NCBI GenBank assembly: GCA_947258735.1
Contig: CAMYJJ010000065.1
Coordinates: 1 to 12,511 of the forward strand
Direction: 5' to 3'
DNA from: Thermodesulfovibrionia bacterium
GTDB lineage: Bacteria > Nitrospirota > Thermodesulfovibrionia > UBA6902
DNA length: 12,511 bases
The translations under genes and the position numbers were made by a program. Shown here in pieces: positions 6,057 through 12,511 of the stretch; the stretch's first letter is position 1, and every line of letters begins with the position of its first letter. The notes beneath the pieces are model-generated. The model did not search any database, had not been told where the DNA came from, and worked only from the letters and a program-made list of their open reading frames with translations.

Positions 6057-6335
6057 ATAAGTGCTCTCCTGACATTCCCTCCAATTCCTGAAGTTTTGCC
6101 AAAAGAAAGACGATATAAAGATAAGAGGGATGATTGGTGCAAACCTGATGAGGACCAGACAGGCATGAACGAGAGCAAAATGCCGGGCATTATTGAAAAC
6201 ACTGCAGTAACCAGGGTGCTCCCTCTGAAATCCACGCTTATATATACACCTAACCCAAGCGGGAATGCAACAGGCAATTCAGAGTTTCCGGATGATGACG
6301 TGAGAAATCTGGTTGGTGAAGTATACGCGGGATGA
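6057..6335 (+). other. Doubtful open reading frame
   Basis: An open frame of about 93 codons lies between the MITE-like element and the heptamer array, entered just after an in-frame stop at 6054-6056. No ATG start with a ribosome binding site is present: the first likely initiator is TTG at 6096, giving about 79 residues (KERRYKDKRDDWCKPDEDQ...). The opposite strand is open over almost the same stretch with a Ser-rich, Leu-rich reading. I recognise neither. The base composition is coding-like, so this may be a remnant of a gene interrupted by the repeats, but which strand, if either, was coding is not decided. Confidence 0.25.
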
Positions 6336-6341
6336 GTAATT

Positions 6342-6404
6342 CGTTGTCCGTCGTCCGCCGTTCCTTACCCATTACCCATAACCCATAATCCATAACTCAT
6401 AAAA
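6342..6404. repeat. Degenerate heptanucleotide array overlapping the GAPDH stop codon
   Basis: Nine units of strict 7-bp period are seen: CGTTGTC, CGTCGTC, CGCCGTT, CCTTACC, CATTACC, CATAACC, CATAATC, CATAACT and CATAAAA. The array crosses the minus-strand TGA of the GAPDH gene (6397-6399), so its last units encode the final residues. It begins with the same unit, CGTTGTC, and passes through the same CATTACC as the array beside thiD, in opposite orientation within the window. Confidence 0.8.
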
Positions 6405-7650
6405 AATCATCTTCATTTATCATCATTGTAAGTTCTCCAAGCATATGACCATAATTCCCCATTTCATTATCATACCAGCCATAGATAACTGCCTGGGTCA
6501 GCGGGATGGATACTTCACTTTCCTTTATGCCCTGCATCTGGTCAATGCTCAGACCGCTGAGTCTTTCAACGTCAAGGGTCACTTCTGCTGTACGGGTGTG
6601 GGTCTCATGGCCTTCAATAACTGCCGCAGCCTTTGGCATGGCTATAATATCGCATGAAACATTCTGTTCATCTGAATATGCAAGATAGCTGCCCGGTCTC
6701 TCTGCAGCCTCTTTCAGGATTTCGTTCACGACCTGTCTGTTGATCGATGCCTTTGATTCATCCTCCTGTATATTTATCGTGAGAATAATCAGTGATCCCG
6801 TGGTAGTCGGCACTCTTACCGATTCTGCCATAAAACCAATCTGCTTCATGTCCGGCAGCACAAGAGCAAGTGTCTTTGCAGCTCCTGTGGTCGTGAGGAT
6901 TATATTGTTCAGTATGCTCCTGTCCTTTCTAAGATCAGTTGCCCCGGGCTTTGCCAGCCTGTCAAGTACCTGCTGGGAGCCTGTGGCGGCATGTATGGTG
7001 GCCATGGATGCAGTAAGGATTCTTTTTGCCCCGATCCTGTCCAGAAGAGGTTTCATCATATGCGCCAGACAGGTAGTGGTGCAGGAGGCACCTGAAATGA
7101 TATTGTGACGCGATGGATCATAATCATGGTCATTTATTCCTTTAACAATGGTAACCGCATCATCAGGCATTGAGATGGATGTATCTTTTATTTTAAAAGG
7201 AGCAGAGGCTATGACCTTTTTGGCGCCTGCTTCAAGATGTCCCCTGATAGACCCTTTTGGATCATCTGCCGGAATAGTGGGATCAAGAAACTGCCCGGTT
7301 GTGTCAACGACAAGGTCTATGCCGAGACCTTTCCAGTCCAGATCTTCAGGGTTACGTGTCCGGCGGAGTATGGTTACTTTGACACCGTCAATAACAAGAG
7401 AACTGTTTGCTTCATCAACGTCAGAGATAACATCGTCGCTTTTACATCCGTGAAGATACAAAGGAAGTGACCCGTAGGTAGAGTCTCTCACTATGTAATG
7501 TTCTATATCTTTGAGCGAACTGCCTGCCTCTCTTCCGATATTAACTACTATTTCGCTGAAATATTTTTTTGATACATGGTTCCAGAGCGTGAGTTTGCCT
7601 ATTCGTCCCAGACCGTTAATACCCAGTTTTTTCCCGTTTCCGTTTGTCAT
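6397..7650 (-). CDS. Glyceraldehyde-3-phosphate dehydrogenase, long atypical form
   Basis: This 417-residue protein has the GAPDH fold throughout. The Rossmann signature GINGLGRIGK is at 10-19, the catalytic motif SGASCTTTC at 186-194 with Cys190, and the catalytic His220 in TIHAATGSQQVLD. TTTGAAKTLALVLPDM (253-268), VRVPTTTGS (278-286) and the C-terminal YGWYDNEMGNYGHML (390-404) follow. The family oxidises glyceraldehyde 3-phosphate to 1,3-bisphosphoglycerate with NAD(P). It is about 80 residues longer than usual (about 335), with extra sequence around 40-60, 120-135 and 340-385. The acidic residue that normally follows the second strand and selects NAD is replaced by VVNIGREAG, so cofactor use is open. 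It lies 13 bp behind the dikinase gene. Its AAGGGGGT ribosome binding site overlaps that gene's stop, which indicates one operon and probably translational coupling. Confidence 0.88.
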   Translation of the reverse strand: MTNGNGKKLGINGLGRIGKLTLWNHVSKKYFSEIVVNIGREAGSSLKDIEHYIVRDSTYGSLPLYLHGCKSDDVISDVDEANSSLVIDGVKVTILRRTRNPEDLDWKGLGIDLVVDTTGQFLDPTIPADDPKGSIRGHLEAGAKKVIASAPFKIKDTSISMPDDAVTIVKGINDHDYDPSRHNIISGASCTTTCLAHMMKPLLDRIGAKRILTASMATIHAATGSQQVLDRLAKPGATDLRKDRSILNNIILTTTGAAKTLALVLPDMKQIGFMAESVRVPTTTGSLIILTINIQEDESKASINRQVVNEILKEAAERPGSYLAYSDEQNVSCDIIAMPKAAAVIEGHETHTRTAEVTLDVERLSGLSIDQMQGIKESEVSIPLTQAVIYGWYDNEMGNYGHMLGELTMMINEDDFL

Positions 7651-7663
7651 ATCATAGACCCCC

Positions 7664-10600
7664 TTACCTCTGTTTATATGAAGTGTTAATTTTCATTTTG
7701 CCAAGAAAAATCGAGCCTTCCGCACCATTTATACTTACATATTCTCCGGCCTTTACGGTTTTATCTTTTATCTGAAATCTCTTTTCACTTTCCATGCAGA
7801 CAAGGTCCCTGCAGCCGACAACACAGGTCTTGCCAAGTCTGTTTGCCACGATAGCGGCATGAGATGTTGCCCCTCCCCGGGCGGTGAGCAGTCCGTCAGC
7901 AGCAGAGATCTCTTTGATATCATCAGGTACCGTGTCTCCACGGACCAGGACCAGAGGTGTGTCCGGTTCCCGTTCCTTCCATGACCTGATATCCTCAAGG
8001 TCAAATACGGTTCTGCCTGATAAAGCGCCGCCGCTTACTCCTATCCCGTGCCCAAGGCGTTTGTCTGACATATCTGAAGCGCTTTCAAAGGAGGGAAGGT
8101 CCTTTTTCTCACGCATCTCCATATCTCGTGTCTGAAGAATCCTGAGGTCCTTCTTTTCCGGCCCTTCAAATGTGAATTCGATATCCTGTGGCGCCCACTG
8201 CTGTTCATACACAAGGAATTTGGCAATATCTTTTAGTGCGCCGTATATTTCAGGGAACCTGTTTTCCAGGGAAGTGTCTGGTGGCCTGTTTTCGAATTCT
8301 GCCTGAAACAACGAGAGTGGATAGGTCAGCACCAGTCCTGAGACTACATCTTCACCCTGGTTGCCAATGGTATAGTCACCCCAGGGACGCAGCTTGTCAG
8401 TGGAGAATTTCGGACTGTGGGTAAAAAGCACACCTGAGCCTGATTCCTGTGAGAAATTGCCAAATACCATGGATTGCACAGTGACCGCTGTGCCCCAGTC
8501 ATCAGAGATACCCATAATCTTTCTGTAGGCCCTGGCCTTCTCAGAGTCCCATGACTTCAATACACGCTGAACAGCGGTATAGAGCTGCTTTTTTGGGGCC
8601 TCTTCGATATCTATCCCCCTGGATTGAATAAATGATTTGTAAGCATGTGATACGTTCTTCATGACGTCAGGTGCAAGGTCTTTTTTATAGGCAACACCAC
8701 TTTGTTTCTTATTGATATCAATAATAGCGTCAAATTCATCACGGGCAATGCCAAAGGACATACCGTAAGACTGAAGGAACCTCCTGTAGCAGTCCCATGC
8801 AAACCACTCCTGACCGGTCCTGTCTATAATTCCTCTTACAATATCCTCATTGATGCCGACGTTCAGATAGGAATCAAGCATACCTGGCTGTGATATGGCA
8901 GAACCGCTGCGGACAGAAACAAGAAGCGCGTTGTCAGGAGCCCCGAATTCAAGACCGGTCTGCTTTTCCAGCTTTGCTATTTCCCTGTCAATTAATTCAG
9001 TGAAATTTTTGCGGGCAGGCTCGTAACTGTCAATCAGTTCCCTGAACCTGAAGAGCTCAGTGGTTATGACAAAACCGGACGGGACAGGCAGTCCGAGTTT
9101 TTTCATTTTAATAATATTAAGGCTTTTGTTCCCCAGATGAATGATATCATTCAGGTCATCATAAGGATCTGAAATTGAAGTGACCACCTCCCTGGGATTA
9201 TAACTCACCAGCATATAGTGTTTGTCTGACGGCAGTCTTTCTGCCTCCTCATGGAGCGTATGTGATATACGTGATAGAAACAGATCGAGCCTCTGCAGAC
9301 CAAGAGACGATGCGATGGAATCCCGGAGAAATATCTCGGAGATTTTATGAAACATATTTTCTGGTGCATCAGATGCTGATGCGTACTTGGGCAGGAGTTT
9401 GGAAGCATTGGTCAGTTGAGTTATTTCCCAAAGATTCTGGTGATGGATTCCGTTGAAATAATCGTTGACAAGATTGCGGACTATTCCGGTAAATCCACGA
9501 AAGATGTCCAGAAACTGTGTGAAGGTGACAAACTGTATTTTCATGGACTTTTTCAGCAGGTCCATCTGGTTTTCAAATTCTTTTGCCGGTATCCCGTCAA
9601 TATGCATTGCGCGGTTAAAGAGTTTCAGGTAGTCGTATATTCGTTGAAATGTTGCCTGTGTAATGAAGCTGAGATCAAAGTCGTTTATTAATTCTTCAAA
9701 GAGGGTATTTACCAGGGACTCAAGCCTGAACGTAAGACCCATCGCATCAAACTTTGCCTCATGATAACTTCCATACATCGAAGGGATATCTGCTGCTATA
9801 TGCCGTTTCCTGTATATGTCCTCCCGGACCTGAAATTCTTCAGAACAGAGGACCACCGCTTTTAACTGCTCCAGAAAATCCAGCAGGCCTGAGATTTTCC
9901 TGTACCTGTCTTTGACAGGCAGAATGTCTCTCAGGTCATTCATTCTCAACGGGATGGTCGTCTCAACCTGACTTATATAATCCTCCAGTTCGCATGACGT
10001 CACACAGTACTTCTGGTTCAACAGCCTGTAAAATGATATTGCGAGCATGACCCGTTTGACGTCAACTTCAAGCTCATTATTAAATCTTTCAGAAATATCC
10101 TTAAGATCTTCATCACCAAGGTTCAGAAGGTCCGAAACCTCAGACATACCTGAAAGGGAAAAAATATGGTCCATGATTTTATGAACACCGTTAATATAGG
10201 GGCCTTCCTCATCCACTCTTGCATATATGTCAGGAGGCAGGTACGGCATCAGCGATTCTCTGGATTTTGTCTTCCAGAATGTAAACGTGGCCTCAATGAG
10301 AGAGATTATTTTATTTGAACTTTCTACATGGCTCTGTTTACGCAGAAAATGAACAAGTGCATCTTTTCGTTTGCAGATCTCATCCATCTCAGTGGATATA
10401 TCTCTTAATTCTCCCTCTGCACCAATCTCATTAAAATATGCAGGGAAGAGACGCAGCAGCTGTTTAGCAAGATTGTATACATACTGCAAATCTCCGTTGA
10501 GAAATGTGGTAATGTCCCGTGGAAACAGGTCTGTGTCCTTGACCAGAACACCGTGTATTGAAAGATGAATGATAAGGGAAGAAAGCAGGTTTTTTGACCA

Positions 10601-11848
10601 CTTGGGGTTGAATGTGATCAGCTCCATCCATGTCCTGATATTCTGTATGTGTGCCGGATTGCTCCGGATCTGCCAGTCATCGCTGATCCCCCTGAAATCA
10701 GGGGTCTGAAAACCAAGCCTGATCACCTGCTGATTAAAGAAATGTACGAGGTCGCTTTCATCGGTCTGGTATACACCCTTGCCCGTATTCAGCACGGTCT
10801 TCAGTACGGTATCCGCATACGTGTCTACCCTGTCATGAAGGACATTAAATATTTTTTCTATCAGCAGTTCTGCATATGTTGGATGTTCAGTTTCCATGAC
10901 CCGGGTGATCATACTATTAATTTCCCTCAGCGTATCTTCATGTATGCTTGATAGTCCGGGAATGTTCATTGAATGAAAGAGGAATATCAGCTTGTACTGG
11001 CGTCTCAGCTTTTCATCATCAACTGCATTAAATATTTTCTCCGGCATTTCTTTATAAAGATCAACAATGGTGCCATACCCCGGAAGCTCCAGAAGTTCTT
11101 TCAGACACTGAACAGAGAGGATGTGTTCATTTGCTGAAATCTCACTCAGCTTTGAACTGCATTTTTTTAGATAATCATGGGACAGAAGCTCAAACAATCC
11201 TGATACCTGCTCCGATATGGACTGATCGGTCTCCTGCTTTAACCATTCCAATGGGTCATTCTCAGCAAGCCAGTAATTATAGGTATACCCGTAATATCTT
11301 GTCATGAGAGAGTTTATTGAACTGAAATTTGCTTCTTCTCCGGTGTTTTTAAAAAAAGAGAATGCAAGTCGATCGAGCTGATAATAACTTTTTGCTATGT
11401 GCTTAAAAATGTCTTTATCCAGTTCTAACAGTAATGTAAATGCCCTGTTCAGTCCGGGTAAAAACCTGACCAGGTCCGGGCCGCTTTCCTTGATGAACTT
11501 TTGAAGAAGAAGGTAGAGGTTGCTGAAGGCATCGGTCCTGACTTCAGGCGACCGCGTATTATTAATTGCTTCAACCGCAATATCAATATACAGTCCGAAC
11601 GCTTCAGTTCCCCTGGCATGCGTCTTTAAATCATAAAAATATCCCAGGGAAAAGGTCCTGGCTTCACCTGTAATGAACTTCCAGTTTTTCCTCGGATGGC
11701 AGAGTTCTTCAAGAAAGGTATTGAGCGGCTTTTGCAGGCCTCCATATGCGGCCATCACTTCCTGAATGGGCCTGTATTTCGGGTCGATTTCTACGTCAAC
11801 ACTGAATTCTTCAATATTTGCCTGAAGCGCTTTTGAGTTTGTTTCCAT
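7664..11848 (-). CDS. PPDK-like dikinase without the PEP/pyruvate TIM barrel, with a long unknown N-terminal region
   Basis: This is a 1394-residue protein. Residues 1 to about 890 are mostly helical in appearance, without membrane segments, and I do not recognise them. From about 900 it follows pyruvate phosphate dikinase. The ATP-grasp part contains LGNKSLNIIKMKKLGLPVPSGF (905-926), SVRSGSAISQPGMLDSYLN (978-996), FAWDCYRRFLQSYG (1016-1029), GTAVTVQSMVFGN (1119-1131), NQGEDVVSG (1163-1171) and PQDIEFTF...LQTR (1220-1241). The swivel domain (about 1264-1385) has TARGGATSHAAIVANRLGK with the phosphorylated His1330. PPDK and PEP synthase then carry about 340 residues of PEP/pyruvate-binding barrel; here the protein ends 64 residues after the His. 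ATP-dependent His phosphorylation is expected. The final acceptor is unknown and may be bound by the N-terminal part or a partner. The ATG has only a weak ribosome binding site. It is the first gene of an operon with the GAPDH. Confidence 0.88.
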   Translation of the reverse strand: METNSKALQANIEEFSVDVEIDPKYRPIQEVMAAYGGLQKPLNTFLEELCHPRKNWKFITGEARTFSLGYFYDLKTHARGTEAFGLYIDIAVEAINNTRSPEVRTDAFSNLYLLLQKFIKESGPDLVRFLPGLNRAFTLLLELDKDIFKHIAKSYYQLDRLAFSFFKNTGEEANFSSINSLMTRYYGYTYNYWLAENDPLEWLKQETDQSISEQVSGLFELLSHDYLKKCSSKLSEISANEHILSVQCLKELLELPGYGTIVDLYKEMPEKIFNAVDDEKLRRQYKLIFLFHSMNIPGLSSIHEDTLREINSMITRVMETEHPTYAELLIEKIFNVLHDRVDTYADTVLKTVLNTGKGVYQTDESDLVHFFNQQVIRLGFQTPDFRGISDDWQIRSNPAHIQNIRTWMELITFNPKWSKNLLSSLIIHLSIHGVLVKDTDLFPRDITTFLNGDLQYVYNLAKQLLRLFPAYFNEIGAEGELRDISTEMDEICKRKDALVHFLRKQSHVESSNKIISLIEATFTFWKTKSRESLMPYLPPDIYARVDEEGPYINGVHKIMDHIFSLSGMSEVSDLLNLGDEDLKDISERFNNELEVDVKRVMLAISFYRLLNQKYCVTSCELEDYISQVETTIPLRMNDLRDILPVKDRYRKISGLLDFLEQLKAVVLCSEEFQVREDIYRKRHIAADIPSMYGSYHEAKFDAMGLTFRLESLVNTLFEELINDFDLSFITQATFQRIYDYLKLFNRAMHIDGIPAKEFENQMDLLKKSMKIQFVTFTQFLDIFRGFTGIVRNLVNDYFNGIHHQNLWEITQLTNASKLLPKYASASDAPENMFHKISEIFLRDSIASSLGLQRLDLFLSRISHTLHEEAERLPSDKHYMLVSYNPREVVTSISDPYDDLNDIIHLGNKSLNIIKMKKLGLPVPSGFVITTELFRFRELIDSYEPARKNFTELIDREIAKLEKQTGLEFGAPDNALLVSVRSGSAISQPGMLDSYLNVGINEDIVRGIIDRTGQEWFAWDCYRRFLQSYGMSFGIARDEFDAIIDINKKQSGVAYKKDLAPDVMKNVSHAYKSFIQSRGIDIEEAPKKQLYTAVQRVLKSWDSEKARAYRKIMGISDDWGTAVTVQSMVFGNFSQESGSGVLFTHSPKFSTDKLRPWGDYTIGNQGEDVVSGLVLTYPLSLFQAEFENRPPDTSLENRFPEIYGALKDIAKFLVYEQQWAPQDIEFTFEGPEKKDLRILQTRDMEMREKKDLPSFESASDMSDKRLGHGIGVSGGALSGRTVFDLEDIRSWKEREPDTPLVLVRGDTVPDDIKEISAADGLLTARGGATSHAAIVANRLGKTCVVGCRDLVCMESEKRFQIKDKTVKAGEYVSINGAEGSIFLGKMKINTSYKQR

Positions 11849-12367
11849 AACACCATTTTATCATTATTACTCAATATGTGAATAGAATAATTGAAATGGG
11901 AGAAAGATGATGTAATGTAAATGCACGGCGATGCCGGGCCCTGTGTTAACTTGCAGATAACTTCTTTAAAAACCTGATACATTTGTTTATAGGGTGATGG
12001 TATGTTATTTCTCTCTGCAGTTATGAAACTAATATCTAATTATGAACGATTCAAATTGGGTCTCTACAGGCAACATTTCTAAGGTAAATCAATAAGTAAA
12101 GGTGATTATTTGTATGTTTTTTCTTGCCCATTACGCATGGAATGAGATATACTTTTCGCAAATGGGATTCTTAGTTTACACATACTTTCGGAATGTTGAT
12201 ATTGACCGCACTCATTCCACTTCCCTTTAAGGGTAATTTACAAAGATGGACGTTTGTGGTCTATCCATGATATTACATCGCAAACTGGACCTAAAATATT
12301 TATAAATTAGTCAGGCATAATGTGTCGAAGTAGTTCTAAAAACAATAACCTTATTAGGGAGTAAAGG
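11849..12367. other. Intergenic region between divergent dikinase and telA-like genes
   Basis: These 519 bases have no credible coding frame or RNA gene. They must hold the promoters of both the dikinase-GAPDH operon (minus) and the telA-like gene (plus), but I see no strong -35/-10 pair. A weak extended -10-like CATAAT is near 12317-12322 for telA. Small symmetric sites are CCCTT-T-AAGGG (12223-12233), a GC-rich CGGC-GAT-GCCG dyad near 11926, and a distant TGGAATGAG/CTCATTCCA pair about 12138-12219. None is diagnostic. Confidence 0.5.
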
Positions 12368-12511
12368 ATGAATGAAATAACCCCCTCAGATAATTCAACT
12401 CGGGAGCTGTCAAAAGAAGAAAAGGAAAAAGTTAATGAGATAACAAATCTCATTGATTATACTGATTCTTCTTCTTTAATTCGTTACGGTGTTTCTATTC
12501 AAAATAATATT
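12368..12511 (+). CDS. TelA-family (toxic anion resistance) protein, N-terminal part (runs off the right edge)
   Basis: 48 codons from ATG at 12368 run to the window end without a stop. AGGGAG at 12356-12361 is 6 nt upstream and decides the start. The segment KVNEITNLIDYTDSSSLIRYGVSIQNNI matches the start of TelA/KlaA-type proteins, where a conserved 'ID.TDS..I..YG...Q..I' helix leads into the domain. The family is named for plasmid tellurite resistance, but chromosomal members are widespread and may serve membrane or envelope stress functions. Only about one eighth of the usual length (about 350-400) is visible, so the assignment rests on this single motif. Confidence 0.65.
   Translation, partial: MNEITPSDNSTRELSKEEKEKVNEITNLIDYTDSSSLIRYGVSIQNNI

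Larger units (their letters stand above)
5775..6396. other. Repeat-filled intergenic region between zinc-ribbon and GAPDH genes
   Basis: This 622-nt stretch has no confident gene. It holds the upstream region of the zinc-ribbon gene (to about 5863), a MITE-like palindrome (5864-6054), a doubtful open frame (6057-6335) and a heptanucleotide array running into the GAPDH stop codon (6342-6404). Confidence 0.7.

Noticed and set aside
6053..6277. Minus-strand open frame antisense to 6057-6335
   Set aside because: TTG start, no ribosome binding site, Ser/Leu-rich composition typical of antisense readings, and its stop is right beside the repeat end. Kept only as part of the doubtful region.
7148..10951. 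Many plus-strand frames inside the dikinase and GAPDH genes (for example 6740-7108, 7148-7453, 9416-9691, 10649-10951)
   Set aside because: Shadows of the two long minus-strand genes, which have clear family motifs throughout.
7664..11848. Standard pyruvate phosphate dikinase or PEP synthase
   Set aside because: ATP-grasp and phospho-His domains are present, but the C-terminal PEP/pyruvate-binding barrel is missing and a large unknown region precedes them, so no ppdK or ppsA symbol is given.

Overview
The window is bacterial DNA of moderate GC with intact, mostly short metabolic genes, AT-rich intergenic spaces and many small intergenic repeats. A long secreted protein with DUF11-type repeats, a stand-alone TfoX N-domain protein, a Mth938/DUF498 protein, small Cys-rich zinc proteins and a PPDK-like dikinase next to a GAPDH would fit an environmental, probably anaerobic or chemolithotrophic lineage (Planctomycetota, Nitrospirota or Desulfobacterota type). 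No 16S or other marker is present, so this placement is only a guess.

Layout. 1-1260 (minus) is the N-terminal 420 residues of a secreted repeat protein that runs off the left edge. 1261-1877 is AT-rich and gene-free. 1878-4259 (minus) holds a secreted dienelactone-hydrolase-family enzyme, a TfoX-N protein, a 59-residue Cys-rich protein with its own good sigma70-type promoter, a 98-bp heptanucleotide array, and thiD. 4382-5339 (plus), divergent from thiD, holds a Nudix hydrolase and a Mth938-like protein, separated by 11-bp-period repeats that end in a hairpin. A 95-residue zinc-ribbon protein (minus) converges on that pair across a palindromic element. 5775-6396 contains a MITE-like palindrome, a doubtful ORF and a second heptanucleotide array. 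6397-11848 (minus) is a two-gene operon: a 1394-residue PPDK-like dikinase followed after 13 bp by an atypical 417-residue GAPDH. 11849-12367 is gene-free, and the window ends in the first 48 codons of a TelA-family gene (plus).

How the genes relate. Most are independent housekeeping or accessory functions: thiamine pyrimidine phosphorylation, Nudix hydrolysis, secreted alpha/beta hydrolase. The notable unit is the dikinase-GAPDH operon. The dikinase has a PPDK-type ATP-grasp domain and a phosphohistidine swivel domain with its active-site His, but stops where the PEP/pyruvate-binding TIM barrel should begin. In its place there are about 890 N-terminal residues I do not recognise. It therefore probably transfers phosphate to an acceptor other than the usual pyruvate, and the coupled GAPDH suggests a role in triose/C3 metabolism.

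The second theme is repeats. Heptanucleotide-period arrays occur at three intergenic places. Two of them (3380-3477 and 6342-6404) run through the same unit series in opposite orientation. An 11-bp-period array and two palindromic elements add to this.
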